The notes beneath the pieces are model-generated. The model saw only the letters and a list, made by a program, of their open reading frames with translations, did no database searches and was not told the origin of the DNA. From NCBI GenBank assembly GCA_030220185.1, contig JASPKZ010001596.1:434001-498000 (forward strand): a stretch of DNA of 64,000 nt. The letters are read 5' to 3'. This document shows, one piece after another, positions 33,790-43,799 of the stretch (its first letter is position 1; each line of letters opens with the position of its first letter). Position numbers and translations under genes: made by a program. The stretch is from Diploptera punctata. Its lineage: Eukaryota; Arthropoda; Insecta; Blattodea; Blaberidae.

Positions 33790-33978
33790 GTTAATGATGA
33801 TAATGATTGCCAGATGATGGTCGGGGACCGTTTGAGCCTTAAAGTTTCCTGACAATTGTCTTACAGGCGAGGAAAAAACCCGAAAAAATCCATCACCCAG
33901 GAAACTTGTCCAGACCGGGAATCGAACCGGTCCGCTGCGGGACAAGGCAACACGCTACCTCGAGACCACAGCGAAGGA
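33790..33978 (-). mobile_element. SINE-B copy 4, head half
   Basis: A minus-strand head (cgctacctcgagaccacagcg at the right) and the gtcttacaggcgaggaaaaaac block. The 3' half is missing and replaced by (ATG)-rich sequence. Confidence 0.8.
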
Positions 33979-34512
33979 CTATTTCACATTGTAAATACGT
34001 TTATTCTAGGTTACTTTCAGCCCAATTTCTCACTTCGTTTTAAAGCATTTCTCACAGTTTTTTTTTGGGGGGGGGGAAGTCAACATATATAGCCTATTTC
34101 TCTCAGGTAATTATTCACATACTGCAAAAATAAATTGTATGTTTATTGATTTTTTGACCAATTCCTAAATCTAAAGATTATAAAACCTGTAAATTCAGTG
34201 TCGCATTCAGCCACTGAATCCGATATCCAGTTAATTAAGTTCCATCCAAACATTATCGTCACATTTACCCCTAAGCATTCCTAATGGTCTTTTCCCTAAG
34301 GATTCACAATAAAATTTGGATAATCTGAATAATCTTCACTCCAGTTGTTTTTCTAGTTTATCGAATCGATTAAATGAACTAACGATTCGGTTTGGTAAAT
34401 TTTAGGTTATGTTACGTGGTAGAGATTCCTTATATACTGTACATGAAAATCAAACCCGCCTAAACTCAAAATGCATCATTTTGATATGATAGTGACGTGA
34501 GTACACAAAGAG

Positions 34513-35115
34513 TCCCGCGCCATAACCGAGCGGTTTAATCCATTCGCTTCAAATTTAAATGCTCAATGTATTTCCCCAAAAACTGAATTTAAATCACCGT
34601 AAATTATACCGTTTTCAGACATTCAAAACGAACAAAAGATAACGGTACTTGAGATTTCAATAATGGTGAAGACCGAAACACATTCCTCTACTATGCATAA
34701 ATGTTAACAAAAGATTACCCTGCCAAAGGATGTACAAAATATTACGAATTATATAACAGACAGAGTTAAGCGAGTGTAGGCCTACCTAGTCTTCTGAGGC
34801 GAATGGGTTAAGGCATGATGTCTTGGTGTAGAGCTACGAGAATCGCACTGGCTCGAGTATCAATGGGGGAAGAAATTTTCTCATGGAATTTCGGTCAGTT
34901 TGGGACTGGTATCCATCCATCCAAGAATTTGATTAACTAATAAATAGCGGCACCAGGTTGAGAAAACCAGCTAAATGGCTGGGGTTCCCGACATGCTGAC
35001 CACATGACATCCTTTCAGTAGCTCGATGATCGTCCACCTCTGTCATTAACACGTGGATGTGAGATCAGAAGCCGGCTGGTTAGCCAAGTACATTCTAGGC
35101 CTATCGCGCCATGCA
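34513..35115 (+). mobile_element. SINE-A copy 5, split by a TTAA-type MITE
   Basis: The first 22 bases of SINE-A (tcccgcgccataaccgagcgg) are at 34513-34534. The rest resumes at 34812 (ggcatgatgtcttggtgtagag) and runs to 35115. Removing the insert and one TTAA recreates the normal gcggttaaggcatgatg found in other copies. Confidence 0.85.
34539..34807. mobile_element. piggyBac-type MITE (269 bp) with TTAA duplication
   Basis: TTAA at 34535-34538 and 34808-34811 flanks inverted ends tccattcgcttca... and its inverse ...tgaggcgaatggg. Twelve of the first 15 positions match. TTAA target duplication is the hallmark of piggyBac-superfamily transposons. No coding capacity. The insertion into a known SINE sequence makes the boundary exact. 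Confidence 0.85.
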
Positions 35116-35328
35116 GTTTTTTAATACAATAAACAGACGTTAATTTTCCGACCGCAAATTTGTAAAAATTCGCGAAATTATTTACGTTATTCTAGTGCGT
35201 TGTCCATCATCAAGTTTTAATAAACATTCAAAATCGCCATTTTTCCGATATAAGACATTTTAAAAGTAACTGGCCAGAATTCAAGCTAACTAATACGTTA
35301 GGGGATAAAACTGACAAATAATATAATA

Positions 35329-35584
35329 TGAAGGGCTCGGCTGTAAAACATGGTAACTGATAAATTCTTGAAAATTGTGTTGTAGCATGCAAACTGTAAC
35401 ATGTGACCTCTTGAAGCATTTGGTGCACATAGTTTACATCCGTCAATAGATAGCAGATGTATTGTCACGGAAAATAAAACTACATTCACCAAATGCTTTC
35501 AGGAGGTCACATATCACAGTTTATATGCTACAACTCAATTTTCAAGAATTTGTCAGTTATCATGTTTTACAGCCGAGCCCTTCA
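35329..35584. repeat. Foldback element with about 100-bp arms
   Basis: Arms about 35329-35432 and 35480-35584 are inverse copies (gaagggctcggctgtaaaac / gttttacagccgagcccttc at the outer edges) with about 90% identity. The centre is short. I found no hammerhead-like core and no conserved GAGGTRAG, so it may be a different foldback family from H1-H9. Confidence 0.85.
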
Positions 35585-35599
35585 TGTGTGTATTTGTTA

Positions 35600-35790
35600 A
35601 GACTTTCACGGCCATCTTTATGTATATTAAAATACCTTTTCACCATTCTAGGCCGTATCTTGTAGTACTGTCTTCTCGACGTTTTATCACCTTTCGTGGG
35701 TGACATCTTCAGAAGATTTTGCAGTAACTGCTAATTAGTTGTTAATTTGTGTGATTTTTCATAACTATGATTTTTAGAAAAAAATTATAA
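35600..35790 (-). mobile_element. PLE 3' terminus fragment with hammerhead-like core
   Basis: The minus strand resembles the H2 arm block for block: ctgaagatg, a stem-loop, (g/a)aaacgtc, gaagac/gaagaaac, then acggcc and further on gatggccgtgaaagtc (H2: accggccgtgaaagcc). The core at 35681-35712 is CTGAAGA, T, GTCACC, CACGAAA, GGTGAT, then AAAAC: stem II pairs fully, but the G of GAAA is A. Degenerate copy, no coding part. Confidence 0.5.
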
Positions 35791-36010
35791 TTGGTTGACT
35801 TAAACATAGAGTAGCTCGCCCGTATATATGTGATTTGTTACATTTTATAAGTTTAAGACTAACTACCAATATTTAAAACTAATTTAAATGTGACCTAAAT
35901 GGTTAGTGAGAATTGTTTTGAGTTAGGTTTTTTTCAATTTATGTTTTATTGTGTAAAAGTTCTCCCGAAATTTAACAAATTTGAGGTAAAGTTTTACAAC
36001 AGTAGACATA

Positions 36011-36317
36011 CTATTCTATAGTGTTATGCCCTAGAGCAGATCTTCTACTGGAATCACGGTATTTTCGTGCTATGCTTTGCAGCTTTACTAAGGAATTGTA
36101 GATATGGTAGCTTCCCGTTGCTTTCCACACCGGTGAAGGATGATTATGATAATGAGAAGGATGATGATGATGACCGGATGATTTTCGGGGACCGTTGGGC
36201 CCTACGCTTCCTGACATTTGTCAGGTGAAGAAAAAACCCGAAAAAAAAACCTCACTCGTACCCGGCCCGCTGCGTGACAAGGCAGCACGCTACCTCGAAA
36301 CCACAGTGGTGGACTTA
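36011..36317 (-). mobile_element. SINE-B copy 5
   Basis: The 10-bp duplication agtagacata at 36001-36010 and 36318-36327. The head is at the right (cacgctacctcgaaaccacagtgg). The body has lost part of the head (B-box region) relative to 18706. Confidence 0.88.
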
Positions 36318-36544
36318 AGTAGACATATGAACCCATAAAAACGATCCCGGAATCGATCAAGTAAAGGAACTAGAAGTACAGATGAAGAAAGCATTATTCA
36401 GATTATCCTACCCATTCGAGCTACATGATGTTGCCCATCTGAATATTCTAGACAGACGTCGAAGTTCGATTGGAATTTCATTATCGGAATTCATTACATC
36501 GTGTCATAAAATATAATTAATAAATAAATTTGCTATATGACCTT

Positions 36545-36645
36545 ATATTGAAAATATTCTCCAAGTTATATTATAGGGATACGAAACATGGACTCTTACT
36601 TTAAGAGAGGAGAAAATATTACTAGTGTTTGAGAATAAAGTTCTC
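36545..36645 (+). mobile_element. LINE-alpha scrap
   Basis: ccaagttatattatagggatacgaaacatggactcttactttaagagagg ... gtttgagaataaagttct matches the LINE-alpha middle (ILYGYETWTLTLREE...FENKV). Both ends are lost. Confidence 0.7.
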
Positions 36646-36897
36646 ATTTGTTTCTTGGCCTGACCTGAGTATATTGTATTAAAAACAATTCATATTTACC
36701 GTTAATAAAAATGCAGGAACTACAATTTCGAGAATAAAAACGAGAAAAAGAGGCACAGAAAGAAATATGTTTAGCAAGCCAGAAAATAAGGAATCAACAA
36801 ATCCAAAAGCTATGGAGGTATCTGAACAAAAATACGTATGGTAATAAAAGATTCCGGGCTATGTGGCCGTGGTCTATAACTGGCGTTTCTTCCAGAC

Positions 36898-36929
36898 GTT
36901 TCTCCCTCAACTGCGGAGGGCATCTTCAG
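36898..36929 (-). ncRNA. Hammerhead-like core in H2, left arm
   Basis: Minus strand: CTGAAGA, T, (G)CCCTC, loop, GAGGG(A), GAAAC. Five solid stem-II pairs with a G-A mismatch next to the core. Mirror copy of 37006-37036. Confidence 0.55.
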
Positions 36930-37005
36930 TGGCGAGCGCTTCCAACTGTTGCTTCCCTCGCAGTCGAGTCTACGACAGGGAAGCAACAGCTGGAAGCGCT
37001 CGGCA

Positions 37006-37036
37006 CTGAAGATGCCCTCCGCAGTTGAGGGAGAAA
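37006..37036 (+). ncRNA. Hammerhead-like core in H2, right arm
   Basis: CTGAAGA at 37006-37012, CCCTC (37015-37019) pairing with GAGGG (37027-37031), GAAA at 37033-37036. A possible stem III lies in ctgg...ccag just after. Cleavage activity is not shown. Confidence 0.55.
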
Positions 37037-37139
37037 CGTCTGGAAGAAACGCCAGTTATAGACCACGGCCACAGAGCCCGGAATCTTTTATTACCATGAT
37101 TACCGGCCGTGAAAGCCTGCATTCCACTAAAAATATGTA

Positions 37140-37359
37140 TGTTGTAAGTCCTTCAGAAGGAGACACCAGTCGAACTAGAGAAGGTAGTTTTGAAGAACTT
37201 GTAAGCAATTTATCGTCATCGGTGATATGTGTCTGTTCAAATTGTAGTGATGTGGCCTGCTAGTATGACTAATGATCTTGTTAATATTTTGGTTAGTCAT
37301 AGTCCTGTACAGTTGGTTAACTATAATATTCCCACTAATGACGATGAAAAAAAATACAG

Positions 37360-37436
<77 letters not shown>

Positions 37437-37925
37437 CGAAATCTCCATAATGGAGAAAAAGTTAACAGCGAATGGCTTCTTTATACTATTTCAAAAAATT
37501 CAGTCTATTATTTTTGTTACAAAATATTTGGTAAAACTGTAAACAGTTTGTCTGCTTTGAATGGATTTTCTGATTGGCAACATTTGTCATTAACATTTAA
37601 AAGATATGAAACAAGCTTTTCTCATAATAAAAATGTGAAATCATGGGTACAATTGAATAAAATGTTAAAAAATAAAACTACTGAAATCAAATGCAACTGA
37701 TACTATCAGAATCAGAAAAAAAAAATGGTATGATGTATTAGAACTAATCATAGTCGTTATCAAGTTTTTATCTCAACAATGTGCAGCTTTTAGGGGCTCG
37801 TCGAAAACTTTACAGGAGCATGATAATGACCATTTTCTAAAAAAGCTACGGAAATTATAGCTTGATTTAGTCACGCGGGAACATATTCACAGAATTCAAG
37901 CCTCGAAATCGGATTCAAGTCGTAT
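37140..37925 (+). pseudogene. hAT-type transposase N-terminal region (TTF-type zinc finger / DUF4371), broken
   Basis: In shifting plus frames: MWPASMTNDLVNILV (37250 on), HSPVQLVNYNIPTNDDEKKY, then NGEKVNSEWLLYTISKNSVYYF and SDWQHLSLTFKRYETSFSH. Next come KKWYDVLELIIVVIKFLSQQ, AFRGSSKTLQEHDNDHFLKK and DLVTREHIHRI. This order fits the TTF-type zinc finger and following domain of ZMYM/52-kDa-repressor-like hAT proteins. A (TTA)n run (37360-37433) expanded inside the coding region, between the DDEKKY and SRNLHNGEKV segments. Stops near 37697 and 37860 end the frames. The RNase-H-like catalytic region and the element's ends were not found. Confidence 0.7.
37360..37433. repeat. (TTA)n microsatellite inside the hAT pseudogene
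   Basis: About 24 TTA units. Flanking frames show it lies within former coding sequence, close to the tyrosine-rich stretch usual at this point in the family. Confidence 0.95.
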
Positions 37926-38234
37926 GACGTGATCTAAACCGTTGTGTATTATTTAAATGTGTAACAATCATGTAAATATAAGACAAAATTACTAAGTAGT
38001 CAGTTTGTATAAAAGCGGGTGCCGCGCGACAATGCTTGACAATGATTAACATGCGGAATTATTATAATGGCGGTAGTCAGCATCTTTGTATTTAATTATA
38101 TATAACAGCTGCGGGGAAATAAAGCGAGCCGCTGGACAACCATCATGGCGAAACTGCAATACCTACTTATTGTAAATATAGTTTTTTTTGTAAAGTTTTT
38201 TTTTTACATACTCTTAATAAGACCACACTGACTG

Positions 38235-38663
38235 AAGTTTCCGTTAAGCGCAGTGAGAATTTTTTCTAAGTCCCAGGCAAACACCACGTGCATGCTCCAA
38301 TAAGGTTTTATTTTCAAATTATTTCCCACCATTTACAATAACTTTTACATGTTTTCTAACGATTATTTCAATATATTTTTCTATGATATTTAAGTACATA
38401 CGTAACATGAAGACGTGGCAGCCATATTGATTTTAACGAATATTCTATACATCAACAACACATGTTCCAGTGCAGCCAACATAGAGTATGTACTTCAGAA
38501 TTTCAGAACTTACTATTTACTTTTGGGTGTTGCATTCTTTCACAGGCTAGAGTGCTTAAATTTCGTTAGGTTAGTTAAATATCGTGTATATGTTGGCGGC
38601 ATCGCGTGATTCCACAGTGTAAATCGCTTCGGGTTTGTTGACGCATGCGCTTAATGGAAACTT
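38235..38663 (+). mobile_element. MITE-1 copy 2
   Basis: Inverted ends aagtttccgttaagcgca (38235-38252) and its inverse near 38646-38663. The internal order is as in copy 1 (gaagacgtggcagccatattgatttt, ttttgggtgttgcattcttt). It has only one of the roughly 50-bp gttagagtgcttaaatt units, unlike the other two copies. Confidence 0.8.
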
Positions 38664-38892
38664 TATCCGACAATACTAAATAGACGTTCTGCCTCCTTAT
38701 TCACAACGGCTCGAGTTCGATTTGATACTCGGATTCGGAGAAGTAGTCGAACGGATTGGACGTTATCTAACCCGTTCGGGGGAGCGTTCCACTTATTCGC
38801 CGATTCCGAGCTCAGCGTAGAGTTTACAATGTACATAATCGGTATTGCACGCGGGCGCACAAACAGCTTGCTGCGGGTCTGCGTCCTATATG

Positions 38893-39002
<110 letters not shown>

Positions 39003-39003
<1 letters not shown>

Positions 39004-39105
39004 ATACACAACTTTCCTCATTAGAGGATTGCCTCAAGGACAAAGTGATACAGACAATTAATTTTTGGAATTTATGAATTACATTTTGTAAATACATTTT
39101 AAAAC
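39003..39105. repeat. Dispersed 3'-end-like repeat, also at 63612-63715
   Basis: aactttcctcattagaggattgcctcaaggacaaa(g/a)tgatacagacaattaattttt... ttacattttgtaaata occurs in both places with high identity. It follows the (ATA)n run here and a T-rich run in the other. Probably the end of an unidentified retroelement. Confidence 0.75.
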
Positions 39106-39438
39106 ATTCAAATTGTAGGCCTAATTGAAGTATACATATTATAAAGTAGAAATAATGGTTTGTTATAATTGAAATTGATCCTCTAATGGCAGCGATGGCA
39201 ATTTTAGAAAGATACACCCTGTCCAAATCTAAGGAATTCCGAAATTTGGCTAAGAATCCTGGTATAGTACCTGTTGCCCCGATCATCAATCCTGTGAGTC
39301 ATACTATCTAATTGGTATTTATCTTTGTAATAGTAAATTGTTGGCTCATATATGGCTTTCTTTTCAGAGTCTTCCTCAGGTTGGCCACTAACAAATAATA
39401 ATAATAAACGAAAAAGCGCACAAATGGAACAAAAATTA

Positions 39439-39511
39439 CGACCCTGCCAGGATTCGAACCTGGAATCTCCTGATCCGTAGTCAGACGCGTTATCCGTTGC
39501 GCCACAGGGCC
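39439..39511 (-). tRNA. tRNA-Arg (ACG)
   Basis: 73 nt with a full cloverleaf. Acceptor GGCCCTG/CAGGGTC has one G-U. The D arm is GCGCAACGGATAACGC. The anticodon stem TCTGA/TCAGG encloses loop CTACGGA with anticodon ACG. The T arm is CCAGGTTCGAATCCTGG; the discriminator is G. CCA is not encoded. No intron. Five T follow on the minus strand as a pol III stop. It differs from the copy at 40835 by one base in the anticodon stem (G for A), which leaves a U-G pair. Confidence 0.95.
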
Positions 39512-39524
39512 CACTCCTATGTCG

Positions 39525-40290
39525 TATAGAATCGAATATCTGGGTAGAAGTTTCAGGAACTAGAAAGATCAGAATGTTCAACTCTCATTTCCTGCGCAAA
39601 AGAAATAAATAAGCCGTATTCTCGCATGTCATAAAAACTTTGGATATGTTAGAATGCAGCGATATTAAAACTTTACTTATGCGACGTTATGAACAATAAG
39701 CAAAATATGTTTTTAAGTTTATAGGATTATCATATAACTTAAGGTCTTTGGATATTAATACTGGTGAGACAGTTTGGCAATAATTTAACACATGTTAAAA
39801 AATCAATTCAATTTTATCGGAACAGAACATACATGAATGACAACCCTAAATTCTGGTATTGATAATAGATTGTAACTATATACCTGGAAATGCAAAAGAA
39901 GAACTGCCATTTTGTAATCATCACTAAATATAATGCAACACTATATATTATTTTAATATGACACAATTTAATGCTTTCAAAACTAATCACCGACATTAAA
40001 GATCAAAATTTTAATAAACTAATCGATAGAAAAGTCGATAGTTTCAGAAAATTATTTAATTTTCGATATAACATATCGAAACTTTGCCATCTACCGGTTA
40101 CATGTGGAATTAAGTTTATATGTGTGTTATTAGGAATAAAATTAAACAATTTAAATATAATGTTCTAATTATTAATGAAATAATTATTATTGACATTAAA
40201 TTTCTTAACAATATAATGTTACATTTTTTAATTAAAATTATGATCTTACTGAGTACTTTCCTTATATCATGAATATTTTGCAGTATAATG
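39525..40290. other. Interval between tRNA genes
   Basis: AT-rich; only short frames. No element recognised. Confidence 0.4.
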
Positions 40291-40295
40291 TCGTA

Positions 40296-40368
40296 GCCCG
40301 GATAGCTCAGTCGGTAGAGCATTAGGCTTTTAACCTAAGGGTCCAGGGTTCGAGTCCCTGTTCGGGCG
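40296..40368 (+). tRNA. tRNA-Lys (TTT)
   Basis: 73 nt. Acceptor GCCCGGA/TTCGGGC pairs throughout (one A-T, rest G-C or G-U). D arm GCTCAGTCGGTAGAGC. Anticodon stem TTAGG/CCTAA with loop CTTTTAA, anticodon TTT at 40329-40331. T arm CAGGGTTCGAGTCCCTG. Discriminator G. Ten T follow directly at 40369-40378, a strong pol III terminator. No intron and no CCA. Confidence 0.97.
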
Positions 40369-40378
40369 TTTTTTTTTC
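40369..40378 (+). terminator. Pol III terminator of tRNA-Lys
   Basis: A run of ten T immediately after the discriminator base. Confidence 0.9.
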
Positions 40379-40379
40379 T

Positions 40380-40686
40380 TAGTTTTACATTATTTTTTTA
40401 ATAAACTTAACACATTTATTAAAGTCCTTATCTGCGATACTCATCCGACAACTTTATTTTATTGTTAAATTAAAAATTAGGGGGAACCTATAACAATGGC
40501 GTACCATAGACGTAAGGAAGTATCTATAAATAAAAGGAGTATGTAATTAGGGCATTCGTTTCATATTTCAGCTCAGTTATAATTCATTAATGTATTTAAT
40601 AATAAGTACAATTGTGGATAATGAATTTCTATATTTGAATCCTAACAAGATGGTAACATTATATATATGACCAATTAATATTCCTT
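40380..40686. other. AT-rich spacer
   Basis: Nothing recognised. Confidence 0.4.
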
Positions 40687-40752
40687 CTTGGAGAGCTTAT
40701 GTCCGCGCGGCCATGAACCTGCGGGTTCGATAGTGCCAGTGAGTAAGTAGGT
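40687..40752 (+). mobile_element. LINE-alpha 3' scrap between tRNA genes
   Basis: tggagagcttatgtccgcgcggccatgaacctgcgggttcgatagtgccagtgagtaag: only the last 60 bases of LINE-alpha, an extreme 5' truncation. Confidence 0.85.
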
Positions 40753-40834
40753 AATATTCTTTTTAAATGTATATTTAAATTTATTAATAATAAAATTGTA
40801 CTATAAGTAACTTAGCAATTAGTGTAGATTCGTG

Positions 40835-40907
40835 GGCCCTGTGGCGCAACGGATAACGCGTCTGACTACGGATCAGAAGATTCCAGGTTCGAATCCTGGC
40901 AGGGTCG
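40835..40907 (+). tRNA. tRNA-Arg (ACG)
   Basis: 73 nt: acceptor GGCCCTG/CAGGGTC with one G-U, D arm GCGCAACGGATAACGC, anticodon stem TCTGA/TCAGA, loop CTACGGA with ACG at 40868-40870, T arm CCAGGTTCGAATCCTGG, discriminator G. Eight T at 40911-40918 end transcription. It is opposite in strand to the near-identical gene at 39439, 1.3 kb away. Confidence 0.97.
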
Positions 40908-40910
40908 TAA

Positions 40911-40918
40911 TTTTTTTT
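40911..40918 (+). terminator. Pol III terminator of tRNA-Arg
   Basis: Run of eight T shortly after the tRNA 3' end. Confidence 0.85.
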
Positions 40919-40919
40919 A

Positions 40920-41605
40920 AACAAATTATGTATGTTTTGTCTATTTTCTAATTTCTTTATGCATTATATTTTATATGAAAATTAAAATAATACAATAGTT
41001 TTATGTAAATAATTATCTTTTGTGTGTGACACTTTAAAAATGTTATAGGCCTAGAAATTTTAATCCTACACTTTAGTAAATTATAGTTAAGGAAATAGTA
41101 GATACTGACAATGCCATGAATTAATTCATAACACAAGGCCAAAAGATAAAAATAATATATTATAGGTTATGTCACAATAACAATAATGTGATAATTACTT
41201 AGTAGACCTAACCATTAATTACAGAAGAAACTTAATAGTTCCACAACTGTTTAGTGGCCATCTGTTTCTTCCAAAGACATTCCCTTATCAGAGAAATCAC
41301 TCTTCTCTTCTTTCAGTTACCCTTTTCATTTCTCGATAGACTTGTTTAGTCTTTTATATTCTTTCTTTTAATCTGACACAGTCTCTAACCTCAATTATTC
41401 CGAAGGAGTTAAACAGTTCAAAGTTATTTTTCTTAGTTCAATTAATTGAATGAACAGTTAGGTTTCCTCAATAAATATCTGAGGCCTCTGAAGAACTTTC
41501 TCAACCCATACATGACCAGATTTAAATTGCAATGCTAATGATATGGCATTAATGAGCTGTTAGTTTATGCTAATAATATAGAATTATTAGGCAACAGCTA
41601 GGAGA
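40920..41605. other. AT-rich spacer
   Basis: No genes or matched repeats seen. Confidence 0.4.
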
Positions 41606-41609
41606 TACT

Positions 41610-42350
41610 ATGGGCCAACACACACACTATTGAGTAACACTAAGAAATTGGGACTGGAAGTAAACATCAATAAAACTAAATACATGTTCACACATAGAAA
41701 TGCATTATATACTGAAAATTGGCAGTTAATGACAAATGAGGGTAATTTTTGAAGAAGTGGTTGAATTCAAATTTGTAGAAACAATAATTACAAATAGAAA
41801 TGAGATGCACAAGGATATTAAACATAGACTCAATTCTAAAAATGCATGCTATTATGCATTACAGAGGCTCTAATCGTCCCAACGTCTCTCAAAGAATATT
41901 AAACTGAAGATATATAAAACTGTTATTCTCTCATTTATATTATATGAATGTGAAACATGGATGCCTACTTTATGGGAAGAGAAAAGATTACGAGTATTTG
42001 AGAATAAAGTTCTTAGGAAAATTTTTGGACCAAAGAGATATAAACAGACAGGTGAAGAGAAGACTTCATAACAGTGAGTTACATGATCTTTATAGGAAAC
42101 CAGATATAATAAGAGCAGTTAAGTCTCAAAGACTGCACTGGGCAGGACATGTGGCACAAATGGGGTATGAAAGAGGGGCATGGAAACTTGTAGGAAAATG
42201 CCCAGTTGGTACCATTACACCAAGAATGTGGTGGGAGATTTGAGGGAAGTAGATCATAGAGGAGATGATTGAAAAACATTATCTCAAGATAAAATTATAA
42301 GAGAGCTTATGTCTGCGTGGCCATAAACCTATGGGTTTGATAAAGCCAGT
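41610..42350 (+). mobile_element. LINE-alpha copy, 5'-truncated, diverged
   Basis: It starts further upstream than other copies (LGLEVNINKTKYMF-like block at about 41640). It continues through FEFK/TNRNEMHK, FIYYMNVKHG in place of ILYGCETW, FENKVLRKIFGP, RLHWAGHVAQMGYE (ORF 41944-42243), and ends gggtttgataaagccagtgagttagttaa. Several indels interrupt the basic tail. Confidence 0.82.
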
Positions 42351-42449
42351 GAGTTAGTTAATGGTATAAACAGTTGTCTAGACTAGAGAATAAAACCATT
42401 TCAATGGCCCAATCATTGTAACATTTTACCAATGAAGAGGCTAATGAAG

Positions 42450-42850
42450 GTGATGAAGATTACCTCTGGTCTGAACTCGGGCCAGTTCCAGAACTAAAGA
42501 AGATCAAAGAACAACTGCATTTCCCTAGCAACAACTCAATTCCAGTATATTTATATAAAGACTTATGAGAGGTCAAACACCGATAGCACACTATTTGAAT
42601 TCCAAAAGTTCTCCAAGGATGGTAAGTACTATAAAGATGTCCCATTTCCTCTTGGTATATTGTAGCTCTAGCAAGAATAGGTCATATTGTCACAGAAGTG
42701 TATCTGCGAAGATCTAATCTGACATATGACTCATAATGCGAACTATGTGGACAGGCAGAACACATCCTTGAGTTTAACTTTTATAGGAAAAATCACTATG
42801 AGGCCTAATTTAAGATTTAAATTAAAATTATTTATACCCCACCTCTATCC
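42450..42850 (+). mobile_element. LINE C-terminal remnant with Cys motif
   Basis: The plus strand reads ARIGHIVTEVYLRRSN, a stop, then CELCGQAEHILEFN: the TGH-(x)-YL-R block and CxxC...H-L-F/C block that end R1/I/Jockey-type LINE proteins. Badly decayed, without frame. Upstream 42450-42590 has no identifiable part. Confidence 0.5.
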
Positions 42851-42869
42851 AGTCTTAGAATTAAACCAG

Positions 42870-42898
42870 TTTCAAAACCTAGGTGATTTCATCTTCAG
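42870..42898 (-). ncRNA. Hammerhead-like core of PLE 3
   Basis: Minus strand: CTGAAGA, T, GAAATC, ACCTA, GGTTTT, GAAA. Six stem-II pairs form, two with G-U. It lies about 70 bases past the end of the endonuclease frame, the same order as in PLE 1. Confidence 0.55.
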
Positions 42899-43023
42899 TA
42901 ATATCTCAACTGAAGTTATGTCGTTCAGGAGAACTACTTCTTACTCAGTCTGTTGGTGGACCGATGAACCTCCAAATTAAATCAAATTCTCCGGGAATTA
43001 AAAAGTTCATAAGTTTTTCTTTC

Positions 43024-43361
43024 GTCCCGCGCTGTAGCCAAGTGGTTAAGGCAAGATGCCTTGGTGCAGAGCTATGGGACTTGCATTGGTTCGAGTCCCG
43101 ATGGAGGAACAAATTTTTCTCATAGAATTTCGGCAAGTATGGGACCAGTGCCCACCCAGCATCATGAGGGATTTGAGTAGCTACAATAAGTAGCAACTTC
43201 AGGTTGAGAAGACCAGTTATAATGGCTGGGGGGACCCGACATGCTGACCACATTTCACCCATACACTGACTTATGATCGTCTACCAACACATGTGGACAT
43301 GAGGCCAGCAGCTGGCTAGGAGGCCAAGGACTTTCTAGGCCTGTCGTGCTTGGATTTTTTT
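43024..43361 (+). mobile_element. SINE-A copy 6
   Basis: The 15-bp duplication ataagtttttctttc at 43009-43023 and 43362-43376 flanks 338 bp from gtcccgcgctgtagcc to ctaggcctgtcgtgcttgga plus T. It is inserted in PLE 3 coding sequence. Confidence 0.93.
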
Positions 43362-43499
43362 ATAAGTTTTTCTTTCTTATTTTCTTGAATGTGAATTTTT
43401 TTCCCCCCCAAACGAGAGCTTTTCTATTTGTTTAATAAACTAGCTTTTATATCAATTTAGACTTTTTCAGACCAAGAATGAGCACCTACTACTATTATT

Positions 43500-43590
43500 A
43501 TAGTTATTATTTATATACTTCTGTTTTGATTTGACACCACTGTAAAAATAGAAGTGAGCCTGATATATTCTTAATATTGTTTATGTTAAA
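43500..43590. repeat. Short dispersed repeat, second copy
   Basis: atatacttctgttttgatttgacaccactgtaaaaatagaagtgagcctgatat matches 9139-9200. Confidence 0.55.
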
Positions 43591-43799
43591 ATGACTCGCC
43601 ATATACTTACTACATTTCAGTTTTTATGTATTTTTTTTAGTATCCTAAATGTATAAACCCTATTTCACCTAAAGTACATTAGGGTTATATTTTGTCAAAT
43701 TTGTGTCATTATATAATTTTTTTTTATCTAAAATTAAAGTTTTTTTATGAATTTTATTTATAAAACATTAAAAAGTCTTGTAGTTCTTTTCTGTCATAA

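Larger units (their letters stand above)
36838..37097. repeat. Hairpin H2, 121-bp arms, two hammerhead-like cores
   Basis: Arms 36838-36958 and 36977-37097 with an 18-bp centre; near-perfect over most of the length. Each arm carries ctgaagatgccctccgcagt... followed by gagggagaaacgtctgg. GC-rich compared with its surroundings. Downstream, accggccgtgaaagcctgc resembles the sequence beside the fragment at 35600. Confidence 0.92.
42855..43412 (-). mobile_element. Penelope-like element 3, 3' part, interrupted by SINE-A
   Basis: The minus strand, read across the SINE, gives IHIQENKKEKLMNFLIPGEF and then LIWRFIGPPTD, the PLE endonuclease C-terminus (compare IYIQKNRN-VMNFDIP at 50800). The non-coding end follows to about 42860 with a hammerhead-like core. 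The coding part stops at about 43412, where unrelated sequence begins, so this copy is strongly 5'-truncated. Confidence 0.75.

Noticed and set aside
37229..37450. Apparent poly-Leu signal-like protein
   Set aside because: The poly-Leu is the (TTA)n array; only the upstream part is a hAT remnant.
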